Assembly: GCA_016858145.1 (NCBI GenBank)
Contig: JAEHOE010000019.1
Coordinates: forward strand, 620,001 to 684,000
Direction: 5' to 3'
Length of the DNA stretch: 64,000 nucleotides
Origin: Edaphochlamys debaryana
Lineage: Eukaryota; Chlorophyta; Chlorophyceae; Chlamydomonadales
Position 1 is the first letter of the stretch. Every line of letters starts with the position of its first letter. The notes below the pieces were generated by a model. It did no database searches and was not told the origin of the DNA. It saw only the letters and a program-made list of their open reading frames with translations. Positions 1 through 12,086 of this stretch are shown piece by piece. The position numbers and the translations under genes are program-made.

Positions 1-625
1 AGGATACGAGGACTGAATGACTTTATGCGCCCCTGCACCTCCGGACCAGAACGGCAGGGGGGCAGACTGACAGCATCGGTGGCCGCCCAGTGCCTGCTAG
101 CAGCGTACGTTCCCCGCGCGCACACGATAAGGCGATTATGCGGAACATAGGCTCACGCGTCGCCACCCCAAGCTGATGGGCAGGAAAAGGCCCGAGGCAT
201 AAACACGAGTGGGCCCACACAGAGACCCATGCCCAACATACACCCGCGCACACCAGCACCCACCCACTAAGAGCAGCGGCTTTCATGGAGGATTCCCCCT
301 GCGTTGCCTGCTCGGCCCCCAATAACAACACACACCACGCTCCTCTGCCTCATCTCCAGTTCATGCACTGCCTTCGCTCTCGCTCTTCTCTCTCGCGTCG
401 GCACGGATTGTGCGCGGCGCATAACCTGGCTTACGCCTCAGCAGACCTCGCAACCACGTCGCTCACGCCCAACTCTCACAAAAGAAGGATGCCGAACAAC
501 CGGCGCCTGGCAAAAAACAGTCGCTCCTCTTGGATGGTTTCCTCCTCACCGCGCATCCGCGCCCCGCCCTCCCAAGGCTGGACGTTCTGCCCGACGACCC
601 ACCTCCCCCCTGCTCCCGCCTCCCC
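1..625. other. Intergenic region 3' of the OPR gene
   Basis: No coding exon could be supported here on either strand. The open frames are GC-driven and lack splice or protein-family support. The stretch holds the 3' flank of the minus-strand OPR gene. I see no TGTAA poly(A) motif for that gene in it. Confidence 0.5.
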
Positions 626-3600
626 TCAGCCCGAAGGCGCAGGCATGGGCACTCCGACCATGCCCCCACCCGCTGCATCCTCCCCGCCGTCCGCCTCATG
701 GCTCCACACGCGGCCCATCTGGAAAGTCCCGCTCGACCGTGTGCCCTTGGCCCTGGCCGCCGCCGCCGCGCGCCTCTGCGCACAGCCGCTGAAGTCCGGC
801 CCGGGCGGCCCATCCGGGGGCCCCATGAGCCGCACCAACGAGGCGCTGTCAAGGTACTGCACGTGGCCATCGGCTGAGGCCAGGGCGCCGGCGTCTTCGG
901 GACGGAAGGGCTGCAGCGGCTGCGCCGCGGCGGCGGCTCCCAGGCCGTTCGGCAGCGCGGCGGACGGCCGCGGCCGCGGCGCGAGGACCAGCGGCGTGGG
1001 CTTCGTGGTCGTCTGCGGGGGCTTGGTGGCAAGGTAGCCGCCACCCAGGGCCGCCCGCACGAGCAGCTCAATGTCGTCCTCATCCGAGGACGCCGGCGAG
1101 CCGGCGGGCGAGTTGACGGAGGTGGCGGCAGCCGCCGCCGCCGAGGCCAGCATCGCCGCCGCCAGGACCCGCACCGGCGGCGAATGCACCACCGCCGCCG
1201 CCGCCTCGCGGCCCGTGCCGGGCGACGTGCCACCGCCGCCCGAGCCGCCGCTGGAGCCGCCGTCGCCGTCGCCAGGCCTTGGGCCATTGCCGTTGCCGTT
1301 GGCACTGCGGGAGCCATTGCTGCTGACCGACAGGGCCGCTTGAGGCGGCGGGACGAGAGCTGCGGTGGCCGATGCGCCGGTGATGATGGGCACCGACGCG
1401 AGCTGCACGTCGGAAAGCGGCCTGACCGGCGGCGCGACCAGGCCGCTGGAGCCGTTGGCACGGAAGTACGTCACCGCATTGCCGCTGACGCCGTTGGCGC
1501 TTCGGCCGTTGGCGCTGCCGTTGGCATTGGCCTTGAAGCCGTTGGCACCGGTGGCGTACGACAGCTCCGAGGGGATGCTGACGATAGCCTCCACCTCAGT
1601 CGCCGACAGCGGCGGGGCCTCCTCCTCCGGCCTGGACGGTGCTGGCGGCGCCGCGGAGATCGACAGCTCCGCCGCCGCCAGCGCCGCCGCCGCTGCGGCG
1701 TCGCTACGCGCCTTCCTGGCGTCATCCAACCCCGGGGTGGTGAAGCGGGCGAAGGGCACGCAAGGAGCGTCGGAGAGGTAAACCTTCTCGGCCCCCGCGC
1801 GCGCCTCTGCCTCGGCCGACAGCCCCAGGCCGGCCTGCTCCAGCGGCGCCTGCTGGGCCTCCATCGAGGCGGCGGCGGCAGCGGCGGCGTTGGCCGCGGG
1901 CCCCACCGACCGCATGGCAGCCTCCGCGGCACAGATCTACAGAGGCGAGCCAGGAAGGGCCGGTAAGCGCTCAAGGCGTTCAAGTGAGCGGGACCTATTG
2001 CCAGCCGTCATACCGTGCCGCCCGGTCAAGCGCCACGTCCACAAACCGCGCCTCGCCGCTCCCAGCCGGTCCCCAGAGCGCCACCCCAAGCCTCCCCGTC
2101 CGATTCCCCACCCACCGCAATGGACAACCACGCCCCCGCCCCCACCTGGATGATTTCGTCCAGCCACGACCCGTGGGGCGCCAGCGACGGCAGCGACTCG
2201 AACACGGCCGCCAGCTGCGACGCATCGAAGGCGTCCAGCTTCGAGTATGCGGCCATGATGAACGAGTACAGCCACGACACCTGTGAGCGGCGAGTAGCGG
2301 GCGGGGGCAGCCAAGTGAGTGTGGGCTTGCCAGGCGGTCTCAACCTTAGGGCAAGGGTCATACGACGCTGGCAGGCCAGAAGGCTTCGTGAGGACGCCGA
2401 TTCGGCTGAAGCGACAGGCGGCGCTCGGTGAGACAGCGCTGGGGGCCAAAAGCCATCAGCAATTGGACGAGTAAGCAAAGACCTAACTAGCTCGGCCCTG
2501 CCGGGAAGGAGAACCGTGCAGCCTCGCGCCGCCCTCGTGTCACTCGCCTGCGGCCGGAAGCCCACTTTCGCGAGCGCGCCCAGCGCCGTGCACAGCTCCT
2601 CGGCGGAGCAGCCCGCGAGGCGCGCGTTCGAGTGCGCCTCGTACCCAGCCAGCCACTCCTTGCCCGGCTGGTACCCCAGCTGCACCAGAGCTGCCACCGC
2701 CGCGCTCTGCTGCCCGCCCGGCATCAACGCCAGCTTGGCCCCCAGCTGACGGCCCAGCTCCTGCAGCCACAGCCGCTGCGGCTTGCGGCCGAGCCGCGCC
2801 AGCGAGCCCGCGGTTGCGCAGCACTGGGCGGGCGTGTAGAAGGGCAGGCGCTGGAAGGAGGCGGAGAAGTACTGCTGCAGCCAGGGCTCCGGGGGGCGGA
2901 AGCGCAGTCGTGCCAGCGAGGCCACCAGGTCCGTGAGCTGCTGCGCCGAGGCCTCCGCCAGGGACCGCCGCGTGCCCATCAGCAGCGTGTTCAGCCACTC
3001 GCCCGTGGGGCGGCAGTTGAGCTTGGAGAGCGAGGCCAGCAGCGAGGCGGCCTGCGGCAGGAGGATAGCGTCAAGAGCGGGAAAGGGCGGTCAGCGCGGC
3101 TGGAATGTTTTTTCCGAGGGCATGCCAGGGACAACTGGACCGGCAGCATCCCGTAATGCCGTGACCACCGTAGGCGTGTAATGGACACGAGCACGTTGGA
3201 TCTCGGAGGCGTGCTGAACCCGCCCTAGGCCTTCGAGCCTGACCCCAGGACCAGCCGTACGCACCTGCGGGCCCGTGAGCCCTCCTGCCGTGCCCACGAC
3301 GGTGAGCGTGTGGGCGTAGAAGTCCTCCATCCACGAGTCACTGGGGCGGCAGCCTAGCGCCGCCAGCGACGTCATGGTGGTCGTGAGGTCCGAGGCCGTG
3401 TACGACGATAGTTCGTCATTGGCGGCAGCGAAGAACTCCGCAACCCAGGGGTCGTCGGGCAGGTGCCGTACGCCCGACAGGCCCGCCGCCAGGGCCCGCA
3501 GCTGCTGTGCGCTGTAGGAGCGGAGGTGCGGTGCCGCGGCGGCGCACGCCGCTTGCAGCCAGGCGGCGTGGGGCCGGTGGCCCATGTTGCCCAGGCTGGA

Positions 3601-4656
3601 GAGGAGCGTGGGGAGGCGCGCCGGAGAGCTGCCGGCGTAGGACGGCAGATGGGGCTGCGTCGCCGACAGCATTGCCGCCGCCCAGGCGCCTGAAGGCCGA
3701 TGCCCCAGGCTCCCGAAGGCGGTGACCAGCTCTGCCAGGTCGGCCGCCGCCGTCGCGGCGGGGTCAGTGGCCTGCGGCCCCGGCAAGGGCCCCGGCAGCG
3801 ACGACCGCTGCTTGCCGTGCTTACGCTGCCGCTTTTCCCGCTGCTCCTCTCCGGCGCCCGCCTTTGCGGCCTCCTCAGCGACCACCGTGACTGACGTTGG
3901 TGATACCGCCCCAGGGCTGATCCGAGCTGCGGCCGGGGTCGTGGACACGTCGCCCGCCCTGGACCCCGATGCCTGCTGTAGCAGCTGCAGGGACCGGGCC
4001 TCGAGCAGCTGCAAGAGTTCCGGGTCGTTGTAGCGCAGGCGCTTCAATGCCCTGGCGACCGCTGCCACGCCGTGCGCGTCGAGCGTCGGTATCGCCTTCG
4101 ACAGGACCGCCGCCAGCCCAGATGCCATGGACTGGACCTGCTTGCGGCTCAGCTGCGGCTGAACCGGCTTGGATGCGGCGGACTGCGGTGCTGGCCGCGA
4201 GGGCGTCGCGAGGGGCGCGAGCGGAGTGGGACTAGAGCTGGAGGTCGAGGCCTGAGCGTTGCTCGCCAGGCGGTCGGTCTGCTCGCTCACGCTCCCTCCC
4301 GCGGGGTCCACAGCGCCCTCGCCTTGGCGGACCATCAGGCGGCCCGTCCGCTGCGAGAACGGCGGCAGGTCGCCTGAGTCGGAGCCGCTGTCTGAGCTCG
4401 CATTCGGGCTGTAGGAGGGGGAGGGCGGAGCCTCCGTGTCCGCGCGCTCCGCGACCGGGGCCACCTCCACCAGCTGGTGCAGCGCTGCGCAAGCGTGCAC
4501 GTGGTTGAAGCGCACTCCGTGCTGTCGGTAGAGCGAGAACAGCTGAGAGGTGCTGTTGCAGGCCGTGATAGCGGCCGTGAGCTCCGCGGGTGCAATGGCC
4601 GGACCGCCGGAACTGCTGCGACGCTTGCGCCGTTGAAGCGACCCGCCCGATGCCGC
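626..4656 (-). CDS. TBC2: Tbc2-like OPR protein, chloroplast mRNA translation factor (5' exon missing)
   Basis: Recognised exons on the minus strand: 4656-3265, 3051-2548, 2280-2146 and 1936-626, all phase 0, giving 1113 residues. Nine to ten degenerate repeats of about 38 residues each end in a PPPEW-like box (RPSGAW, RPHAAWL, LPDDPW, RPSDSWM, RPTGEWL, RPPEPWL, YQPGKEWL, FRPQVSW). That is the octotricopeptide repeat signature. Chlamydomonas Tbc2, needed for psbC mRNA translation in the chloroplast, is about this size and has nine such repeats; assignment to Tbc2 rather than another OPR protein is inference. The tail after residue 680 is Ala/Asn/Gly/Ser-rich. The first recognised exon follows an acceptor (cgcag) and an in-frame TGA, so an upstream exon with start codon and transit peptide is missing. 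A phase-compatible donor at 4744 could end it. Intron 2 uses a GC donor (CAG|GCGAGT). Confidence 0.75.
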
Positions 4657-5952
4657 CTGCGAGCGTCAAGACGCCATGTTATGCCGCGTAATCAGCGGCC
4701 TGCGGAAGCACTTCGGGCCCGCAGACACATCCCAACTACGCGCACCTGTCGACCGCACTGGTCCCGCTCTGTTACGCCGTGGGCCAGCGGGGAGTGCCCC
4801 GCAGAGTGCGCGTGACACGTCTGATGCGTGCCGGGTGCCCGGAAGGAGAGCAGGCGGTGTCGGCCGTGAGTCGAGCTGATGCCGGGCCCGACGCTCCGCG
4901 CCGTTCCGCATAAGCAAGCCTGAGAAGGCAATCGTCTCGGTAAGTTCTACACGCTAAGACCAGCAGCGATTCAACAGCCCACCAGCGCTTACCCGTCCGG
5001 TGCTCATCCTGGGACTCTGGAGACGCCGGCGGCCACGCTGGCTGCAATCCGACAAAGCAGATAACGGTAAGCAAACAGAGGAGGCTTGGCGTGCTCGGAT
5101 CTAGACTTTCAACGCAAGTCTCCTCGGGCAGCCTCCCCTCGCACCGGTTCCGGCTCCCTCTTGGGAACGGCTAACGCCTTCTATCTACCCAGCATCCTCA
5201 AGCGCGACAGGAAGCTGTGAACGCCAGCCTAGTGCAAGCCAAGCCGATGGTCGGACCCTCTCGGGTTCTACTACGCGGGCAGCTAGGTTCTACTGGGCTA
5301 GACGCGTGTGGCAGTTCTATACCCAGCACAGGTCTAAACAGTGAAGATGGCGCCGGGTGAGGGGCCGGATGGTCGGCTTGCAGGGATTTGCAGACCCTCG
5401 CCGACCCGCGATTGGCTTGGCGTTGCGTCGCCTTGCTGCCCCTGTGCACATTTACACCGCAATGCTTTGGTTTGATGAAGTCCGGCCAAGCCTGCCGCCT
5501 CGCGTGCCACGCCTGACGCGATTTCCAGGCCCCGCCCCAGACGCCTTGCTGCTCCTCTTCCCCCCTAGACCTGCCCGCCTGCGCCCTTCACGACTGCAGA
5601 CATGGCTCTAAGGTTTCGTCTCCCCAAGTCAAACAGCTGTGCTGTGAAACACTGACAAAGTTTATGTGCGTCCGGCCAGGCGAGTCGTCCCCAGCAGTTG
5701 CACTCGGCTCGTCGGCTGCGGCCGGGGCCACGGCTGGGGGACATCACTCCACTCACGGGTTACAAGCTCTGCCACTTTAGCAGATAGCCTAATCCACAGG
5801 GACCACATCTCACTCCGCGCACAGCTTCAGACCACCTCTCGCCATCCCCGCCGCGCCCAAGATCTAGTCGGCGGTCGGCGGTCGGCCACGGTCCAGCTCG
5901 CGGCCTGCCCTTGCTACGCCCCTCTACCCGTCACAGTCCTCCGTGTGGGACA
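4657..5952. other. Intergenic region; probable 5' part of the OPR gene and 3' flank of uL2m
   Basis: Upstream exon(s) of the OPR gene probably lie between 4744 and about 5100 but could not be fixed: the open frames there begin with non-ATG codons. A TGTAA motif on the minus strand (plus 5760-5764) lies about 190 bases past the uL2m stop and is the likely poly(A) signal of that gene. Nothing else is supported. Confidence 0.4.
5760..5764 (-). terminator. TGTAA poly(A) signal of uL2m gene
   Basis: TGTAA on the minus strand, about 190 bases downstream of the uL2m stop codon. TGTAA is the usual poly(A) signal in Chlamydomonas and relatives. Confidence 0.5.
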
Positions 5953-8248
5953 CTACCGCTTGGCCGCCGCGGCCTTCGCACCACCACCCTGCTGCGCCTT
6001 CTTCTGCTCCGCCTTCACCCGTGCGCGCCACTTCTTGGCCTGCACGAACTTCTCAATCGGCTGCCCGCCCGCGCGCACAAGAATGAACTTGTTGGAGCTC
6101 TTGTTGCGCCGGCGCGTGCGCTTGCCCTTGGTGTAGACGCCCCAAGGAGTGCAGGAGGGCCGGCCGCCATTAGTGCGGCCTCCATGGGGGTGGTCCACGG
6201 GGTTCATGGCGATACCGCGCACCGACGGCCGCCAGCCCAGCCGCCGGCTCTCGCCCGCCTTGCCCCGGTTGGTCAGGAGCTGCAGGTGGTTGCTGACCTG
6301 GCCCACCGTGGCGCGGCAGTCGAGCGACAGCAGCCGCGTCTCGCCTGCGGGTGCAGGGAAGGGTGGAAGGTGGGGTGCAGTTTAGGTTGGCGGGCAGGGG
6401 CACGTGGTGGTGATAAGAGAGCCGTCCGCGTGAGGTCAATCAAAAGGGCCAGCCCATCACCGTACGGGTCAGCAGCGCCCTGAATGGCGCGCGCCTACAC
6501 CTGCTTACCGGTAACAACCTGCCTCGGCATGCCCCAGCCAGGTGCAGCCACTCAGCCCCTTCCGCACCCCCAGCCCTCCACCTGCACCTTATGCCCCCAC
6601 ACTCCGCACCCCGCACGCACCCGAGGGCAGCCGCACCACTGCAAAGTCCTCTCGCTTGCTCGTCACCGCCGCGGCCGTGCTGGCGGCGCGTGCCAGCTGC
6701 CCACCGCCGCCGGGCGTGAGCTCCAGGTTGTGCACGGGCACGCCCACGGGCACCTCGCGCAGGGGCAGCACGTTGCCCGGCTTCACGGGCGCGCCGGCGC
6801 CCGAGAGCAGCGTGTCCCCCGCCTTGATCTCAGCGGGGCACAGGTGGTAGCGCACGAAGGGCAGCCGGCCCTCTGCGGGGGGGTTGCAGAAGGGACGTTG
6901 AGGGGGCCGGCGAACCCCGATGCGCCTTGCCGATGCTCCTGGTGCCCATGCCCTGCGCATGCCTCGCCTCGTCCAATCCGCCTCTGCCGCTGTGCTGCCA
7001 TCTGTCCACGTGGCCACTGCGCCTCTGCTCTCATGCCCCGCCACATGCCCTATGGGCCTGCCCCTCGACAGCTGCCCGTCAGCCTCGCTCCAGCCCGAGC
7101 CCTCCCGCCTTCCCGCCCCCCTCACCCGGGCAGTACTTGACCAGCGCCAGCCAGCCCGAGCGGTTGGGGTCGGCCTCCACCCGCTGCACCACCCCCGGCA
7201 GCCCGTCCACGTCCCGCCGGGAGTAGTCCACATCACGGAGCACCTAAGGGCAGGAGGCAGGGGCGGAGGCAGAGGGCCCGGAGTGTGGGTGAAAAAGGCA
7301 GACGGACGGGGGGAGAGGGGGGCTGTTGGGTGCAGGAGATCACGAGGGATGGACAGGAGGCGGATCACAGGCACGAGATTACTGCAGGCTGAAGGGAGCA
7401 GCAAGTGGGAGCTGCAGGCGCAGGGAACGGGCTCCAGGCGCCAACCGCACCTTAAGGTCGCCCCCTCCCCGGTGGCGGCAGGTAATGCGACCCGTGATGT
7501 TGCGACCGCCCGTCTTGTGCACCGGCGTGGAGAGTGAGGGCACGGGCGGGCCCGTGTAGATGCCCAGGCTCTCATAGTCGATCGAGATCTTGTGCCGCAA
7601 CCCTGGGGTGCGCGGCTTCCAGTAGATCAGGCCTGCGCGAGCCGGCGGGTGTTTGCACAGGCTTTCAGCTGGGAAAGGAGCGCTTCCTTTGGGGCAGCTA
7701 GCAGGTAGAAGCCAAGCACCTAGGAACCAGGTTTGGGGGATGCAGAAGTGTACATGGCCGTCGAAGACCCCGTGCCAGCGGGGTCGAGCCGTGCCTTGTT
7801 GGCCGGCCCTGTGAGAGGGTCCTGGCCCCCCTTCGTGCCGCTCCGAACCAGGCCTCACCCGCCATAGGTTCCTGCTTCTTAAAGGCGTACGTGTACTTTG
7901 AGCGCAGGAGCTGGAGCACGGTGGCCCCGCCTGCGTTGTTGGGTGATGGGGCGCAGGGCGCAGCGTGAGCTTGTGGGGGTGCTGGTGGAGGTATGGGCGT
8001 GCGAGGGCGGGGCTCGCGTCCAGACCTCGCCCCCACTCTCACCTTGCTGCAGCGCCTCATTCCCCGCCTGAAGCAGCGGCGCACTCGTGCTGGGCTGAGC
8101 CAGGTCCTGCGCGGCGACATCAGCACCATCAGCGACAACTCCGGCCGCGGAGTCAGCACACCGCCATCGCCCGGCAGCTACACACCACTAGGACATGAGC
8201 CTGCTTGGACGCCAGGCCTGCGCATGCCTGCGCCAGCCGACGCAGCAT
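5953..8248 (-). CDS. MRPL2: Mitochondrial large-subunit ribosomal protein uL2m
   Basis: Seven exons on the minus strand: 8248-8162, 8106-8043, 7930-7859, 7632-7451, 7243-7126, 6872-6621 and 6344-5953 (1167 nt, 388 aa; all phases match). The product is a universal uL2 protein. The N-terminal OB-fold part contains [13 protein letters not shown] and CRHRGGG. The SH3-like part contains [23 protein letters not shown] and the hallmark [11 protein letters not shown] near the peptidyl-transferase centre. The start [16 protein letters not shown] is an Arg/Ala-rich presequence typical of mitochondrial import, and green-algal chloroplasts encode their own L2, so a mitochondrial role is inferred. The C-terminal tail is Lys/Ala-rich. 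It is transcribed divergently from the DNAJC17 gene across a 457-bp gap. The split of the first two exons is the least certain part. Confidence 0.9.
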
Positions 8249-8705
8249 GGTGCACGGTCCGCTCGGCCTCGACGCGAGCCGCTTCCTAGCTAGAACATGT
8301 CGCTGATGATGGTGCAGCTACCGGGTGGTAAGGAATATTGACGGGGCTTGATTGCCCGCGACCAGTGACAAGTTCACCGAGTACGCTGTGTGGGTGATAC
8401 CTCGGCACTAACGAGTTCGCTTGGCGTGTATACTTATGCCTGCACACGATGAGAAGCTGTTGGGACTGTTGGGCCTGTGCCGCGATCGGCGCGACTGGCC
8501 GGACTTGCATCCGCGTCCAGGCACACAGGATCATGATTATAGACATAACAAAAGGAATTATACCTGAGTAGCTAGTTCCCGGTCAAACCCGGCAGGTGTC
8601 CATCCCCTCTGAGCAGCTCAGGCCGGGGCTGTGCCGCCCGGCGGGCAGCCCGGCCGGCACCTTGAGTGCATCACGCTCAGCGTGTAGAAGCTTGAGGGGG
8701 CGGAG
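8249..8705. promoter_or_regulatory. Divergent promoter region, uL2m / DNAJC17
   Basis: Only 457 bp separate the two divergent start codons, so both core promoters must lie here unless 5' UTR introns exist. An A/T-rich patch around 8530-8570 is the lowest-GC stretch and a plausible core element for the plus-strand gene. No canonical TATA box is decisive. Confidence 0.45.
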
Positions 8706-11528
8706 ATGGACGAGAAGAAGAATGCGTACACGATCCTGGAGCTGGAGCCCAGCCCGGAGCTTGACGACATGGCCATCAAGAAGGTACGGGTTGGACTCAG
8801 CTACTGTCTTTGGGTGGGAGGTGGCGGCAGTGCCTGGGTGGGGGCCTGGAGTTGGGGGCCTGGGGATGGGGGCACGGGGAGGGGGAGGCCATGCCCTTAC
8901 GCAACCCTCTTGTCCCCCAGGCGTACCGCAAGCTGGCCATCCAGAAGCACCCGGACAAGAACCGTGACAACCCCAATGCCGGTACGTAGGCACTGAAAGG
9001 CGAGCATGGTGCTGGGCTCCAGGCAGCCGCTCCCCCGCTACCCTGAACCCCCGCCACCCTCCATCCCCGCCTTCGAACCTTGCGTCCGCCTCACACGCGC
9101 TCTTCAACGTGCCCCCCTCCCCCTCCCCACCCCCGCCCCCAGCTGAGGAGTTCAATGAGCTGGAGCGGTCGTATCGGCTGCTGCTGGACAAGCAGGCCAG
9201 GGGGGCGCTGGACGACCTGCTGAGGTGGGGCCGGGGGTACCAACTTTAGACGGGACGTGCGGGGCTGCGAGAGGTCCGGGCCGGGCCCGTGTGAGGCTCT
9301 GGCAGTTGTGCCAAGGTATGAGCACTGATGGAGGGGGGCAGAGGTACCTTAACGGGAGGTGTGCGGTCCTCCTTGCCCTCCGTGCAGGGCCCAGGCGCAG
9401 CGGGTGCAGAGGGAGGCCCATCTCAGCGACAAGCGGCGCAAGCTCAAGGAGGACTTGGAGCGGAGGGAGCGGCAGGTGGGGTGGGAGCTCCAGGGAGCTA
9501 CGAGATCGGTGGGGAGGGATAAACAGAGTTGTTGTTGGGGTGGTCAGTTGCACGAGAGGGTGGGCCAAGTCACGAGGGTCAGAGCCGTGGGTCGAGGGAG
9601 AGGCAGGGAAGACCTGCCCGGCCCATCAGCCAATCAACGTAGGATCCCTGGTTACCCTGTCGCAGGCTGCCTCGGGGCGGAGCGAGGAGGAGCTGGCGCG
9701 ACAGCGGCTCAAGGTGCGGAGCCTGGGGCGGCGGGTGGAGGAGACGAGCCAGTCACAGGCCGGGAACAGGGGCCGCCGTCGACTCGCACCGACAGAAGGG
9801 GGCTGGAGTGGAGGAGCCTGAACACATGTGCCCACAGCTGGCTAGCCACGCCACACGCAACCCGCTGCACAACCATTACTCCCCTACGCCGACGTAAAGG
9901 CTAGCCGGGTCTGCCCAGGGCACCCCTTCCCCACCCCTGCACGGCCAGTCCTTGAACGTGTCGCCCCGGCCAAGCTTGCCCTGCAACCTGCTCTTACGCC
10001 CCCGCATGTGCGCCCACCCACCACCCCAAAAGATGCCTTCTGCCCTCCTCCACTCCACTCCACCTTCCACTCTCCCTTGTTTCGCCTGACCCACGGCCCT
10101 GCCCCTGTGTCCCCCCCCGCAGGTGGAGCTGGAGCGGCTGCGGCGCAAGGCCGAGGAGGAGGAGCTGCGGCAGCGCAAGCACGCGGCGGAGCTGTCGGCA
10201 GCCATGGCCGCGCACCGGGCGGCGGCGGCGGCGGCTGAGGGCGGCGGTGGCGGCGCGGGGGAGCCCGCTGGGGCCGGGGCGGGGGGCGCAGGCGGCGACG
10301 CGGCGGCCTCGGCGGCCGTCAAGGCGCAGCTGGCCCGCACGCTCAAGGTGCGGCCTACACGGCAGGGTGGCGGGCTTGTGGGCTTGCGGAGTCGGATCGA
10401 TGGGGCGCGCAAGCCGCAAGAGGTGTCAGCTCTCCTCCGGGGATGTTCCAGCAGGACCCCAGTGGTACTCCCGGGAATTCGGGGCCGGGATTCCGAAGGA
10501 CTGCTCGCCACCTACCCGTATCACCGCCCCCGCACCGGTGCAGGTGACGTGGGACCCCACGCTGCGGGACTACACCAGCGAGGAGCTGAGGGCCATCTTC
10601 GGGGCCTTCGGGGGCGGCACGCCTGTGCAGGTGGGGCCGGGACGCGGAACGGGGGCGCAAGCAACGGCTGGAGGCTACCCGGAATAGTAATCGCTGGCAC
10701 CGCCCGTCTTGGCCGCCTGCGCCCCGATCCCCACCACGCCTCCTCCCATCTTGCCCCATCTTTCTGCCCCGACATGGCCCCACACACACCGTCCCTTCCT
10801 CCCTCGTCTCCCCTCCCTTCCCCCCACAGGACGTCGTGCTCCGGGAGCGCAAGAAGAAGCGCAAGGCCGCGGCCCTCGTGGTGATGGCCACCCGGGCGGC
10901 GGCGGCCGAGGCGGCGGACAGCGTGTGCGGGGACCCGTCCGACCCGCTCCTGGTGGTGCCGCTGGTGCCGGAGACCGATCTGGACCTGGACCCACTAGCA
11001 GGGGAGGAGGAGCCAGGGGCGGCGGCGCCGGCGGGAGCCGGCAGCAAGCCCGCTGGGCAGGGGAGCGGCGCTGGGAGCAGGGGCGCTGGAGGGGTGGATG
11101 CAGATGGGCTGTTGCCGAGGTTTCCGGGGGCAGGAGGGGCGGCGGGGGCGGCCGGGCCGGGCCCGGCGTCGATGCTGCAGCGGCCCGCGCGGCTGCCGGA
11201 GGCGGCGGCCGGCAAGCCGCTGTTCCCCAGCGCCGGAGCACGGCCCGCGTTCCCCATTGGCGGGGCGGGGCAGGGCGCTGCCGGCGGCGGCGGGCCGGGG
11301 CTGTTCCCGTCGACATCCGGCCGGCCGGCCTTCCCCGACGGAGCAGCAGCGGCGGGGGCAGGGACGGGGGCAGGGGCTTTCCCGAGCTTCAAGATGCTGT
11401 CGTTTGGCGGTGCAGCAGGCGGAGGGACCGGGGGCGGCACGGGTGGCAGCTATGAGGATGAGATCCTGGCGAAGATGATGCGGAGAGCGGCAGCAGCCAA
11501 GCAGGCGACGGACAAGGAGGCCGGGTAG
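8706..11528 (+). CDS. DNAJC17: DNAJC17-type J-domain and RRM protein (spliceosome co-chaperone)
   Basis: Eight exons: 8706-8783, 8921-8981, 9143-9224, 9388-9475, 9666-9713, 10123-10347, 10544-10630 and 10830-11528 (1368 nt, 455 aa; phases consistent). Residues about 5-70 form a J domain, with KKAYRKLAIQKHPDKN carrying the HPD motif that stimulates Hsp70 ATPase. Residues about 75-195 are charged and helical (coiled coil). Residues about 197-255 are an RRM beginning VTWDPTLRDYTSEELRAIF, as in DNAJC17 and yeast Cwf23. Those relatives act in pre-mRNA splicing and spliceosome disassembly in the nucleus. The last exon adds a roughly 200-residue Gly/Ala/Pro-rich tail absent from the shorter animal protein, closing with an EDEILAKMMRR helix. 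The start is the first ATG in frame with the J domain. Confidence 0.9.
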
Positions 11529-12086
11529 CGAGGGCAGTTGCGACGTGATTCCCTTGCCGGGGTGCTGACGGGCTAGAACGAGGGAATGGAAGTGTGGAGG
11601 CAGTGAACCTCGAGTCAACCGACTGCTGTGGGGCTACCTGGTCAACTGCAAGGGTCATAGCGCAGATGGCGCTCTGCTGGACATCGTTGCGCTTGCACCA
11701 GGCCACCAGCCTATGCGTCGAAGTGCGACAGCTCCCAGCGCACACCCCACGCACGCCCAAGCGGTAGCTCCCCAGCTAGCTCTCCAGCTCTTGGAGTCCC
11801 AAGCCCCAGCGGCCAGCGCACACACATCAACCAACAGTACCAACTCCCTCGCTCGAGTCCCTCCCTGCACGCGCCATCCTGCCCCTCCATGCTGACTGGG
11901 GCTCACCCTGCCCTGCCGTCCGCTCTCACCCACAGTCCTCGTACGGCCAGGTATCTCCAGCGCCTGAGCTCCCATGGCTCACACGAGCCGCCGTTCACAC
12001 AGTTCGCACGCGCACGCGCCTCACATCGCTGTCCCCGCTCACGCCTCGCCCTCGGTCACGCGTCACATCCTGCGCTCGCCGCTCGC
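11529..12086. other. Convergent 3' intergenic region
   Basis: Lies between the 3' ends of DNAJC17 (+) and STK19 (-) and should hold both 3' UTRs. No coding exon or clear TGTAA signal was seen. Confidence 0.5.

Noticed and set aside
463..1461. 332-codon Arg-rich frame overlapping the OPR gene
   Set aside because: Another frame of the OPR last exon. The Asn/Ala/Gly frame is continuous in phase with the upstream OPR exons.
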